Assembly (NCBI GenBank): GCA_963556145.1
Contig: OY744463.1
Span: forward strand, 5,022,001-5,086,000
Source of the DNA: Hygrocybe punicea
Lineage: Eukaryota; Basidiomycota; Agaricomycetes; Agaricales; Hygrophoraceae
Direction: 5' to 3'
Length of the DNA stretch: 64,000 bases
The notes under the pieces are model-generated. The model saw only the letters and a list, made by a program, of their open reading frames with translations. It searched no databases and had not been told where the DNA came from. This document shows, in pieces, positions 31,275 through 43,160 of the stretch; positions within the stretch are counted from its first letter, which is position 1, and every line of letters starts with the position of its first letter. The position numbers and the translations under genes were made by a program.

Positions 31275-33262
31275 TTAGCAGTCCCACCCAAGGACAAGGT
31301 TTTCGGAACTTGTCAACATTTGTTGTTGACCTTCGACCTCAGCACTCGATATTCTGGGTCCACAAATACTTGACCCAAACTCTTCGTTAAGAAGAAGGTC
31401 AACAACGTTGCGGGAAGCAATAGTTGCCATTTCCGTTGTCGAGACAAGGCTGCATCAATGATTCGTTCAACCTTCGCATGTTAAAAGTTGAAACAGCAAA
31501 GGAGAACACTCACGGCTCGAAGGCGTTGACGTAATACAGTCCTTGGCCCAGCTTGACCGGCGGGAATGAAGCAGTCGGTGAATGCTTGGGGAATGAGCGC
31601 CACTAAATTTTGCAATCAAAAAATAACTAATCTCGGGTGCAAACAACCCCAAAAGATCTTACCTCCTTCCGGTAAACCCAGCCAACCTGGTTCAGGAATA
31701 CTTTCGCCAACCATTCATCAGAAATTGGTTCCTTTGACAATATTTTTACCGTCCACTCTCCATCTCTAGCCAGCCCATGGTATGAGAGGGAGTAGAACTC
31801 TGGCTCTTTGCCTCCTTGACGTACGCCCTCGTAAGTAGTCAATATCCGCTGGGGTAAAGGAGATGACGTGGGAAGTGCAAAATATTCAGCGTTGGGAGAA
31901 GGTGAAGTCGTCGTGAGCACCGTGACGTGCAGCTGGGAAAAGCCCTGTTCTGGTATTTGGGAGGCAATTGTGGAAGGAATGGCGATGCTTGTGTCGTGGA
32001 AAGGAGCCGCGATGATGACAACCTTGTAGTCTTCAGAGCCGGAGCCGCTGTGTACCGTCCAGTAACGGGAAGTAGTAGATTTGGGACTGATGCGGTCAAC
32101 CTCGATGGTGAAAGTCAGTTCTCACATATGAAGCCAACAAGCAGATAGCGCGTACTGCTGTATTGAGCAGAATTTTCGCTCCGGACCGTTTCAAGAACTG
32201 CTCAAATAGCTGGAAATTTCCACCTTGGATGCTAACCCCATTCGAAGCCATCGAAAAGGCACCTTGCAAGGCGTGGATGTCATCCGCGTTCTATCGGGTT
32301 TGTTGTCAGGGTTCCGAATCACTCACAGCAGACAGAAGTGTACCTGGCCGTAGTTGAGTCGCGTGGCGGCTTCGACAAACTCACGAGTATACTTCTTGGT
32401 AATACCATGATTTTCAAGGTAGGTCGACAAACTTTGGGTCGCCATGTCTATCCATCCGAATGAGGCGGCTAAATTTGACACGTTATCCCATTTACGACTC
32501 TCCAAGGTGTAGAGTCCTGAGAATTGCTCGGCAATGGATTGGACACTGAAAATACAAAACGAAACTTATGAGCAAGACCATCGTTACGACGTTGTTAGAG
32601 GGAGGTCACAATTGGTCTGTTCGCTTCGGTGTGTTATACCCGTATCGCCAGATGGCCCTAAGTGTGTCCCACCAACCACCACCACCATTCCACTGAAAGA
32701 TACAGGTTACTTATGTCTTAAAGGCAGGCAAGTATGACTTACGTTGAGGAGGAGCTTCTCTCCATTCCACACCCCAAATTCGGAGCGGCCGACCTTGAGG
32801 CCTAGGCGGGTAAGGTTGAACTCCTCCGAGGCTCGCCAGAGATTTTTGTTGGATTCAAAAAACAAGGATGCACCGAGCTCAAACGGGGGTAGGTCCGTGT
32901 CATTGTACGGATGCACAGTCGCGCTCCCTGGGAAAGACTTGAGATGAAACCGTGACATAGCCGAAGGCATTGGGATGATACATACTGCCACCAATGTACG
33001 ATTCTCGTTCATATACGTCGACTTCAACATCGAGACCAAATCTGGATTTAGCCTTTGAGATCCAAAACGCTGCAGAGGTTCCCCCAGCACCAGCACCAAT
33101 GATAGCGATCCTGGGCGTAGAAGTCGGTAGGACATTCTCGGTGACATAGCCTGTCGCCTTGAAGAAGGGAAATTTAAAAGGTAGTTGGAAAGCATAAGAG
33201 GCGCTCGACAGAATAATTATCAGACTGAACGACGACAGCACATGCCAGTGCATCATAATCAT
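31275..33262 (-). CDS. Prenylcysteine oxidase (prenylcysteine lyase) family flavoprotein
   Basis: Family members oxidise the thioether of farnesyl- or geranylgeranyl-cysteine in lysosomes or vacuoles. Eight exons on the minus strand join in frame: 33262-32986, 32927-32743, 32692-32610, 32545-32344, 32290-32156, 32100-31663, 31602-31514, 31449-31275, giving 527 residues. The N-terminus after MIMMHWHVLSSFSLIII is hydrophobic and looks like a signal peptide. The FAD-binding motif IGAGAGGTSAAFW follows near residue 55, and VDVYERESYIGGR is the expected end of the second beta-alpha unit. The C-terminal KLGQGLYYVNAFEP region is conserved in the family. Start codons at 33256 or 33253 are also possible. 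Confidence 0.88.
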
Positions 33263-33702
33263 GAGTTTAGCGTAGGAGTTGCCCAGTGGAGACCTCCACA
33301 GAAACTTTGAAACTTTGACACGCCTCCAACACATGTACAAGCACAAACTGAAGGCGTCTACAAAGAATTGACCGTTTACTCCCTGCATCCCCTCCATTAA
33401 GCTTCATTTCCCATAATGAAAGCGTACTCTGCCAAGACCGTCTGCCATTCGTGAAGTTTGTGGCCCAAAGAGACTTGAAATCCAGTCCATTACGTCTCCG
33501 TCATCGTGCAATTTGATGATGAAAGGGTTCACGGTCTCGGCTTTCCTGGCTGATACTGCTTCAAGCTCTTCAACGTAATGAACGCAGCGATAAGACGGGA
33601 ATCTCCATGGGAACTTGAGGTTGAGTCCTCTGACGGCGTGCCGGGCACGCGTCAGTGTAACTGTCCTCCTCTACCACTGTGGCAAGTTCGCAGCCTCGCA
33701 CA
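33263..33702. promoter_or_regulatory. Shared upstream region of divergent PCYOX and F-box genes
   Basis: 440 bp between two divergent starts. It should hold both promoters; no individual element could be named with confidence. Confidence 0.4.
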
Positions 33703-35470
33703 ATGGTAATCTCCCGCCCAGTCCTTGCAATCCCCCCGGAACTCATCGAACACATCCTCACCTTCTGTCACCCGTGCGACGTCGCCTCCTTTTCCCTCAC
33801 ATGCTATTTCGCCTACGAACTGGTCTACGGTGCTACTGGTTCCCATCTTTGGCGCCAGCTATTTCTGTCTTACCCCTTCGATGATCCTCGCAAGAGTCTC
33901 AAGGCAAGAGATGACCCTCATTACGTTCTCAAGTTCAACTGGAGAGGAGAGCTTCAACGAAGGGTCAGAGTCGGAGCAATTAAATTTAGTGCAGACTCAG
34001 CAAAGCAACCTCTCCGGCTCAAGTACATACTGGACACTTTCATCTCCGTTGTACAGGGTGCCTCCCCCGTCTCCAAAGAGCTCGAAAACGTGCCGTCCCA
34101 TGATCTGGAATGGGTTGCTCAGATCTTGCGTCGTTCTCAAGATCTATTCTACACCAGCACCTTCCCTGGTCACCCCATAGAACCTCAGCAACTACAACAG
34201 CTCGCACAGCTTAAATCGTGTTTTGCTCTTGCATTGACTGGTAGCGTCATAACAAATGCACATCTCGCACAACAACGAGCAATGAGCAGATGTTATGTTT
34301 ATGATCTACGCAACTATCGATTCGAAAATAGCTGGGGGCCGTTCATGAACAGCGGCAGAGTAAATTGGAGACATGTCGAGGCCATTCTCAACGTCATTCT
34401 TATGAATCTCGCGGAGACGTCGAGCCGATGGAGACCCCCAGTGGGATTGCAGGCCGCCCGAGCGTATTCCGCGCCGGGTTCCCTTCTTCGTGCACAGGAA
34501 GATTGGGCAGGAATCGAGGGTACCTGGAAACGATATATATGTTTCATGGATTATCGGTGTGTATTCTCCTTTCCACGGCGCCATAATGCTGATCCGGCGT
34601 TGTGGACTTGAAACCTTCAAGTGATCTATTTGGTACGTATCGTTTAGTCTCTCCTGACTCACCGTGCCGTTGATATCGTTCCATTCTGCAGCTTTTAATG
34701 TCAATATAAACCGCTAGTTCAAAACCAACCCACCTGACTTCATCCACTTTAGTTCTCGAACATGGCCAACGGCCCTTGCCATCCATCCTTTTTCGAAAAC
34801 CAAACTTTTCGAGAAGCTACCCGCCTCATGGAGCTCGAGCTCCGTCTAATACCCCCAGAAACCATGCATTTGGTACTGCCAGAGCCCTACCCAATACCAA
34901 ACACTTGTCGGTACCCACCGTTGTACTTTACCGGTACTCCGCGAGGTGTGACCTCAAATCACGCGACCGTAGAAGGGTGTGTGAGGATGGGCGAGGATGG
35001 AGTTGTGAGATGGCATTTTGTAAGTGTCGAGTTGTTTCATTAGTATTTTGGGTTGCTGATTTACTCTATGGTTGGCTTGGGTTTTCTCGATCATATTCTT
35101 ATTGGAATTTCTTTCCTTTCAGACATCCACATATGACGGAGTCACACTATGGTGGTAGGATATCCAATTCCTCTGATTTGTTCAGTTAGAAGTCCCTCAC
35201 ATATTTCAAAAAAGTTCTGAAGGTATCCAGATTGGTAACGTCGGAAGTGCCGTCGGAGTCGCTGGTGCCTGGTCAGGAGGCCATCACACCCTAGGTTTGC
35301 CCACTCAATTGATGCACTCCTTCACGGCTTATCATCTTCGCGATCTCTCAGGTGATCCTGTCGGTAGGGCCTGGGTACTTGTTGCCTGACAATGACTAAT
35401 AACTGTCTGCTGTCCAGGTCCCTTTTGGCTGTGGAGAGTCCATTCCTGCGACTTTGGAATATTTGATTGA
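33703..35470 (+). CDS. F-box domain protein
   Basis: F-box proteins present substrates to SCF ubiquitin ligases. Eight exons join in frame: 33703-34556, 34622-34632, 34692-34699, 34753-35019, 35123-35154, 35215-35294, 35352-35363, 35418-35470, giving 438 residues. The F-box lies at about residues 8-45 (IPPELIEHILTFC...ASFSLTC). The C-terminal half has the conserved pattern of this Agaricomycete family: GWVR-like CVRMGEDGVVRWHF, then GIQIGNVGSAVGVAGAWSGGHH, and the end GDPVGPFWLWRV. Exons of 11, 8 and 12 nt are unusually small. The target is unknown. A simpler model stopping at 34611 would miss a third of the protein. Confidence 0.85.
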
Positions 35471-35699
35471 AATGATATCAAATACGGCCGACTCAGCGCG
35501 CAGGTTCTTGAAAAAACACTTATCCCTTCAGTAATATTGTCTCTGCTCTTTGCTATTGTCTTTGCTCTTTGCTATCTCTTTTGCATATGATCTGTTTGAG
35601 CGTTCTGGAGTATCTTATGCTTGTATTTAGGCCAGCTGCACGATCGTACAGAAAACGCGATGTTACTATTGTTACAATGTTATTCTTGGCTGTCGCTGT

Positions 35700-36805
35700 T
35701 CAAAGCAACGTGTTGCAGAAAAAGTTGGAGAGCCTGGAGTGCACGTCTTCGAATCTGAGGGGTAAGAGAACATTAGATCGCTGGCAATGGTGAGTACAAC
35801 AAACGCACTCCTTTTTGTTCTCTTCGTCTTGTAGATTTCCGCGCGCGGCTGCCCAGCCGTGGAACCTGGTTGTGGTTGTGAATCAGTTCGTCGGGAGCTG
35901 TCGAATCAGTGATGGGCAATATTACATGGTTGGATAAATTTTATGGTCATTCTTCACGGCGAACGGGTTTTTGGATATGGCCTCGACAATTTTATTGTAC
36001 TAGACGCCAAGGTCAGCTCTGCAGTACCCAGAATGAGAAGATCATGGATACCTCGTCGATAGGTTCATCCTTAGAGATGTAGACAGCCAAAGGCACGGCC
36101 AGTTTATTGGCGTCATCAACAGATATCATCCTGTAGGGAAGATTAGATATGGACCTGGTGGGGTCACAAAGCCAATCTCACGCGGGGTGAATCATAGCCA
36201 CGGCATCGAAAAGAGAGGATTCGGAACCGATACCAATAGCGACTTTCCCGCCTTGGAATGGCATGGATGTTACCAGAGCCGCCAGATTGTGTCGGAGGCC
36301 TGCTTACCCCAGCAGTAGCCATAAACGCCGATCCGGTTGGCGTTGCCCGCTTTGATAGATTCGCCAAGTTTCTTCAGCTTGGAGATGGCCCTGCCAGCAT
36401 TCGCCGTGGTGGCGAAGAAGGACTGGAGGTCCGCCTTATCTTTGTCGGTCTTTGGAGGGAAGCGATCGATAGAGAACGCTTTGTCCGGCTCAAAAAAGTC
36501 GGGCATGTACACCTTGGTTTTCAAGTTGGTTGCAAGGATATCTGCGCCTTGCTGGGTCTGGGGGAAGAAACTGAAGTGTGTTTGACAATGTAAAGGCTTG
36601 TCGAAAAGGTAGAGAGTTACCCAAAGATATCGAAAATGCAGACGATTGCATTCTGGCTTGTATCAGGACCGGTCACATAAACCCGATCGAAGCCACCGTA
36701 AGCCTGGAAGGAACCGATTGGGGCGTAATCGGAGTGCACAGGAGGGATGCTGCAACAGGCCTTATTCACGCTGAGGACACCGACAGAGCTCGAGGTCGTC
36801 GACAT
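35700..36805 (-). CDS. Dienelactone hydrolase family protein
   Basis: An alpha/beta hydrolase related to dienelactone hydrolase and yeast AIM2. Seven exons join in frame: 36805-36621, 36570-36308, 36251-36182, 36130-36052, 35999-35926, 35865-35809, 35754-35700, giving 260 residues. The nucleophile elbow is GYCWG near residue 145, with cysteine as the likely nucleophile as in the family. The substrate region IVCIFDIFGF and the catalytic histidine in MFHGWAAARG near the C-terminus are visible. It may act on lactones or aromatic degradation products; the substrate cannot be told from sequence. It is convergent with the F-box gene, 229 bp away. Confidence 0.9.
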
Positions 36806-37372
36806 TTTTGCAGAGTTCACAAGGGCCCGGGCAACTGGCAACCGGTAGAACCGTGACATTTGCGGTGCCATGGGAAAGTGTGACGTAACACTTAACGTAC
36901 AGTTTTCTCCGCAAGCTGTTTCGTGTCTGTAATCCAACCTTCACCACAGCCTCGCGATTCTGCGAGGCAACTCTGCGCCGTCAATGGCCAAGGGTACTAT
37001 TTGGCAAGGGAAGACCATCGTCGAGCTCAACTAAGCCGGAGCACCTTCCAGCTTGGCGACTGTCCATGTCGACAGTATGGATGGTGCTTGACTATGCGGC
37101 TCCAACATTATCTTGTAATTTCCAAGATGTCTGCCATACTAGTAACACATTCACTGAAACCATAAATGATGTCAAGCATATTATGTCGACCAGGACGCCG
37201 AAAGTATCCTTATATCCACCGCTTAGGGGTCCGGACAGATGTGTAACATCCCCTAAAACGTGATCCTCATACCCTTCAGGATTAGGGTCTCTCTTTACGA
37301 CATCTCTTTCTCAAACCCCTCTTGTTCTTATTGACAGGCTTCGTTGTGGCATATGGTGTCGCTCCCACCACA
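36806..37372. other. Intergenic region between divergent genes
   Basis: 567 bp upstream of both the dienelactone hydrolase and DUF6533 genes. Short open frames here have no support. Likely promoter sequence for both. Confidence 0.45.
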
Positions 37373-38768
37373 ATGACTCTCCCTCCCGGATTGATGACTC
37401 TCGACCAGCTCAGCACCCTCAGAGGCCTGCAGGCATGCAATTACAGTGCCAGTCGGTGTATTTGCTCTTCAATAACGCCCCTCCCGTGTTGAATACCTCT
37501 TTCGCGTGATCTTACAGTGGGCGCATTAACTTTTACAGCATGGGACATGTGCATAACGATCGAGGATGAAGTACGTGGATTATAGCGATGCTGGTTGACC
37601 CAGCGTGTTGATTGCATTCTGCCGAAAGGTTCGACAGATTTGGAGGTGCGTCGAGTTGTATCCGTTCTCGCCTTCAAATCTAAGTACTTGTAGTCGCCCG
37701 TGGACACGGTTGAAATCGTTATATTTATTCATACGATGCTTTTGTTTTGGCACTCAGTTGCAAGTTAGGTTCCATTCTAAAGAACATGCAGCTAAAGAAC
37801 ATCTTGCTCAGGTTGTCTGAAGTCGTGTCATTACAACTGGCTTCGGGGATCACCTTATCAAGACGTTCATGCCACATATTTGTTGGATTCCAGGGGGTCT
37901 CAAGTCAGATCCTCCAGATTGCAATCCAGTTCCTTCTCATTCTACGAGGTATGTGCATACTCAAAAGTCACTCACTGGGACATAAATTCTTTTAATCCCA
38001 GTTTTATCCAGTTCTAGCTCTTTACCACAGGAATATATGCCTTCGACACTTGCTGCCCTGCCTTCTTTGTGTGGAGCTGATGACTATGTCACTTGTCTTC
38101 GGTTTTGATTTCTCCGCCATACAGTACGGCCCACAGTGCACCGTGGTCCACGTCCCGGTATCCGTTATCGGATTTTTGTATGTATGGCTGTTGGGCAGCA
38201 TTTGAAATATCGAGCTGAACGTTGGCCAGCGTGCCACCAATCATTTTCGAGACACTTCTCTTTGGGTTGACCATGGCCAAATTCTACGAAGCATTGCGCG
38301 ACGGCTGGGGACGCGAGCCAGTAATCTCGCGGTTTTTAAAAGATGGTATTTGGGTATTTGCATTACCATTTCGTGTGTATGGTTCATTCATTTCACTCGG
38401 GACGGTTCTCTCAAGAACGTTGCAGTGTCTCTCACCATAAACACATGTTGCATGGTTTTTTTGGATAACTCAATTTCAATCGTTGCTTTTCCGTATGTCT
38501 TCTACTTCGGCACTGCACGCGCACCCCTTTACTCATCTTTCGCTTCTTCAAGATGGGTCCTTGCTGTTCCAGGTTTTGCCGTGAGTTCTACCTACCGACA
38601 TCCCTGTGTCGGCAATAATCACCAATCCTGTAGGGATACCGCCTTATTCTCAATATGAGCCATTTGCTCCGAGTAGCTAATCTTGGGGAGTCTCGACTCA
38701 TCACTGACACCGTGCCTGAAATGTTGGAGGAAGAGGTGAACGATCGTGCGATGATGTTCGCCCCCTGA
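37373..38768 (+). CDS. DUF6533 family multi-pass membrane protein
   Basis: Ten small exons join in frame: 37373-37451, 37539-37570, 37629-37645, 37694-37756, 37812-37948, 38012-38177, 38230-38372, 38426-38492, 38553-38580, 38634-38768, giving 288 residues. The N-terminal DUF6533 signature reads WDMCITIEDEVRQIWS followed by RPWTRLKSLYLFIRCF. Several hydrophobic segments follow, and the stretch EALRDGWGREPVISRFLKDGI plus the end GYRLILNM are conserved in this large Agaricomycete family. The function is unknown; a receptor-like plasma-membrane role is often suspected. The donor at 37757 (GTTGCA) is weak. Confidence 0.8.
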
Positions 38769-39032
38769 CACAGTGTTTACGAGCTCGTGGGTCCTTAGAA
38801 CTTCGCATTCTTTATCAGGGAACCACCATGTATCCATGACTTCGGGGACAACTGGGATGTTGACTTAACTCATAGCATATGTGTATAGAAAGTTGCAGTA
38901 TTGGGTAACCTGCATATATTGATATCGTGGTTGTAAATCTTGAGCTACGCATGTTATAATAAACAAGCAAATCGTTATCGTCACAAGTTCCTTGAAAGTT
39001 TTACTAAGTTTCATTTCCGGTTGTCGTGGGTA

Positions 39033-39986
39033 TTATCCGTAGCTTTTGCGGGAGGGTATTAGAGCCCCAAACGTAGCGTAGATGAGGACCACGATGTACT
39101 CCATGACCAACGACATGACGAGGTATATTTTCCAATTGCCTGTAATGCTGTTATATTTAGCCAGTTCAGGCTTGGAGGTGGAATATACTGAAAGAATGGA
39201 ATATGCCAGGCGGACCCCGATGAAAGGTAACGCAGTCGAGACGCCAGTTAGCAGCTGGGTAAAACAAAACAGTGAAGAATCAACGTGACCCGGGTTCTTG
39301 GAAAGGAAATAATAGCATACCGTCCTACTGCGATGAGAGAGATGGAACTCGTACGACCAACATGCTGCATGGATAATGACAAGGAGGCCATAGATGACGG
39401 CATAGAAAATGACGCCGACTTGTCGCATCGTCCGACCCCTTTTCACATCGTTCAGGTTCGAGGACGATTCGTTGACCCCGCCTGATATGATCAAGGCAAG
39501 CGCAACGATGGCGAGGAAGCCGATGAAACGGAAGGCACGCGTCAACCGGTAGTTCTCGCTGAAAGCATTTTTGCCACTTGGAGTGACAAGGGGATTAGAT
39601 GGCGATCGGACGAAAGGTATGAAGAACATACACGAGCCCGAGGAATCCTATGGTGGCAAGAAGGAGCGGCGAGAGTCCAGCAGATTCTAGGATATAGGCC
39701 GCGACGTACAAGCCATTGTTGGGTGGTTGTACCTCCTCCGCAGCAATGAGCAAAGCGCCGCCAGTGATTCTAACTATACAAAATGTAGAGGGCATTTTGA
39801 GGTGAGTTCTAGCGAAAAAAAGGAGATCGATAGTTGCTCACCGATAGAGAACACAAACAGGAATATCCACCCGGCGTCTCGACTAAAACCATAGCGAGCG
39901 CTGAGGATGAAGGTGAGAATGAGGAAGGGGAAGTAGAACGCGATTACAGCCGCTTGAATGTCACCCCGGACGTCAAGCTTGATCAT
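39033..39986 (-). CDS. DUF7702-like fungal membrane protein
   Basis: Exons 39986-39842, 39773-39632, 39558-39321 and 39254-39033 join in frame to 248 residues. About seven hydrophobic segments are spread over the whole length, so it is an integral membrane protein. Patterns such as AGWIFLFVFSIVRITGGALLIAAE, AGLSPLLLATIGFLG and the final GNWKIYLVMSLVMEYIVVLIYATFG agree with what I recall of the DUF7702 family. The biological role is not known. RTA1-like proteins are the main alternative. Confidence 0.78.
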
Positions 39987-40880
39987 GGCGACGGGCAGGC
40001 TCGATGGCGGGCGAGGAAGATATGCACGGAACTATAGTCACGATGCTGGTGCGTTGACGGGCCTAGCCCGATTTATATAAATAAGCAGGGTACCGAATAT
40101 TATTTTCGACCGGCCGATATATTCCGGACTGCTTAGCTAACGACTGATGACTAGTATTTAGTAACTACAAAGAGATTACTATGACCATTTGGAGACACAG
40201 TGAGTATACCTATAAGTATATGGCCACTCGGATAACAACGAAATGCGTAACTCACCCAATTCCCGGTTCTCAGAGTACTAGTCCCTTTTGCCCACACATC
40301 TGTACCGTCCTCACTACATAGGCCAGGGTGAGCGCTGAGCGGCAGATCACTTGATTGTACGCGATCGAGGATCCGATTTGAAGAAGGATATTGTTCCCAC
40401 CGGCAGGTCGGCAATAAGAAGCCGTGAGGCAGGTTCACGACTTGGAAGCAGCGCCCGAGCAGCACCTAGATTTTATTCACGCGATCCAGATCCCGATCCA
40501 AATACGCCAGCACTGCCATCTACTGTCAAGACTGCTAGCGACATGGATCCACGAGTTCCTCACGGCATCGACAGTCGCCATCGAGGTCTTGGCCACTACC
40601 GACGTTTGAGATAATATAAACAACGAGTCTTATATCTTTGGAACGGCACCTAGTCCTGCTACAAGCAAGTAACGGCAAAGCCCATATAAGTATAGTCGTA
40701 CCAGTCTTCGTAACTATCAGTAACGAATGTCTGCCCTTGATCACCATGAGTCCCATTGAGTCTACACCAGCGGTATCAGTAACAACATTGGAAAAAACTG
40801 CAACATAGAGTACGCCGACACGCCCTAAATCCCCTAAATCCAACTACAAACATGTTCTGTTCAGAATCGTATCACGTACA
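39987..40880. other. Intergenic region, no supported gene
   Basis: 894 bp between the DUF7702-like start and the next gene's stop. Open frames at 40151-40465 (-) and 40351-40614 (+) lack domains, splice continuity or codon patterns I trust. No repeat was recognised. Confidence 0.45.
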
Positions 40881-42896
40881 TCATTCTGCGTATGCCCCAG
40901 AGGATGTACCACCCTTCCGAGGAGTGGCTGCAGGTTGTCTCCTTCTGTATGGCGTTTCAGAGCGGTCCTCCTCGCCCAAAGAACTCGACCTTCGCGTATT
41001 CCGCCGAGCTGGCCCCGGATACCCTGGCGGCAATTCCACAATCTCCGTCTCGCCTGATGTGTACAGTGTGACCGGCGCCCCACCGTCGTGATGCACAACG
41101 TAGACCTGATTTGGGTGATGGATTGTCGATTGTGGCGGCTGCGAAGAGGAGCCAGCTTGCGAGTCTGGTTCGCTTCGCGGCGACAATGGGACATCTGCGG
41201 ATACGCGTGAATTGGCTGTAATGCGACCATCCTCCGTCGGCATCGTGAAGGGTTCAATGTGATATTGTGTTCCCACTTCGTTGTTTAGTGTTGGTCCATC
41301 CAAGATTCGGCCTGAAATAGATGGGACAGGTTGATAATAACTTGATCCCCGTTCAAAGCTTGGCTCTTGCGGTGACCTCATACCTGTGGGTGTTATAAAT
41401 CCACCCAAAGGATCACGATCCGCCTTGCCGCGGAACCGCAGGAAGAGGTATGTGATGAGACCTCCAAGAAGCAAACCGCCAAACCCAGCACCCAGCGAAC
41501 TCCCCAATGTTGCCGCTGGGAACGGCTTCTTTGGACGGCTATTGCATTGTGAGAGATAAGAAATTGTATAGCATCTCGGGAACTGAAGACGCCTTACCTG
41601 ACACTGTCTACAGCGAGGCAGGCAGAGGTAGTGCCCTGTCCACTATGAAGGGGCCCATTGGCCCATGAGTTGCCGACGGAATCGGCCACAGAAATGAAGA
41701 ACGGAGACGCCCAAGACTAAGGAGCTGTCAAATTGGAATGGTGAGGCACAATGATTGCGGAAACTCACCAAGGAAACTGTCCAGTTCATAGTCCTCGTGG
41801 AATTGGATGTGATTCTGAATGGGGGGTGGAGGGTTGGTGCAATCTTCTCTACATGTGAGACCGTGGCGTGCTCAAGGCAAGACAAAACTAACCGTGAAGG
41901 TGTACGGCGGTGTTCCATTCTTGGGAGTTACGGCAAGGTCAGTGCACTGAAGGGATAATCAACAAACCTTGAGTGGGGAAGTTACAGATTAAAAAAACCA
42001 AAACCAAGACCTGGTCGATCCAGCCATACTGAGATAGCGGCCCATTCCACACTTCACCGACAACGTCCATAGCTCCCGCTGGAAAAGTTACGTTTTGACA
42101 TCTTGCAGGGGTTGTCGAATTGATACGTGGTATCATTGTGTACATGGCTTGGCATCCGCCAGTGTTACCGTTCAAATCAAACTGTCGTCTATCAATCAAA
42201 GTCCATCGCGAAGAGAGAGCATGTGAATCCCACCATGCATATTTGGTACTATAGCAATAAAATCAAGTCACCATTGCTTATCAGCAGAAATCACTCTCAC
42301 CTGTGTGCCCGGAAAAAATGGTACGGTCCATTGCTAATGTAGATTGAACAATCGCTCAGATCGAAGCGTTCAAGTGACATACGAAGCTCAATCCACTCCC
42401 AGCTGGAACAATGAACGGCACGATAAATGTTCTGCGCAAGTTAACCGTCACAGAATGTCGGTGCAACAGGACGAATGATGGACGGACGAAGCAAAAACTT
42501 GAAGAAAATATGGTGCCACCGGGCTTGGCCTGTAGCCTTATCAGTACTGCGTTAAAGCGGGAATGATAGTAAGTACCCTGTTGCGACACCTCGCTCCCAT
42601 GTTATATTTATCACCTGGCACTGCTCTATAGCACAAGCAACTGAGCGGGAGAGTCCTTTCGATTAATGGCTCACAAAGCTACCTGTTACAGGAATACGAA
42701 GCGGTATGTCAGGCGGGTCATAACTGAAGAAAAATGACTTGGAAATAATGAGTCAGCAAGATATTCCAGCGAGGAAACAATAGGCGCCGCATGCCTGAGG
42801 TAAAAATGGGGTGTATTCCCCTAGAACCGTCGAGGTGAGGCACAGGCAAAGGAGGAGACGCTTCACAAAACAAGGAAGGTGCCATGGGCCGGTCAT
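40881..42896 (-). CDS. Type I single-pass membrane protein (Agaricomycete family)
   Basis: The start at 42896 gives a signal peptide (MTGPWHL... with a leucine/cysteine-rich core ending near STVLG). The extracellular part contains INITWERGVATG, APYFLQ, PFIVPAGSGLSFQWTVPFFPGTQ and a Cys-containing FDLNGNTGGCQAMY segment, as in fungal proteins with this ectodomain. A glycine-rich transmembrane helix (LGAGFGGLLLGGLITYLFLRF) is encoded near 41430-41510, followed by a roughly 180-residue cytoplasmic tail with VYVVHHDGGAPVTLY and ELPPGYPGPARR, ending at 40881. Many short introns are needed and not all were closed, so the exon set is incomplete. Function unknown; surface sensor or adhesion roles are guesses. 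Confidence 0.7.
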
Positions 42897-43160
42897 TATA
42901 TTCGTATTCGTGGGAGTTGAGGAAGGGAATCGGTCTGCGCAAGATAGGGCTGTCACTTGAACGAGATATTTATAGCCGTCACAGCTCGGATTCCCGTGGC
43001 TGTGTCACGAGCGTATCTTATTATAGGTTATCGGTCACGTTCCGTCACGATGGCACACGGTCTCGGCCGGTCCGCGTCCGTGTCGGAGTGTTTACGTAAT
43101 ATTTTATATTATAGTTTTATTGCTCACGCTCGGTGACCGTGACTGCGGCCAGCTCCGGCG

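Noticed and set aside
40151..40614. Overlapping open frames on both strands in the gap before the type I membrane gene
   Set aside because: No domain, no splice continuation, and no plausible start context.
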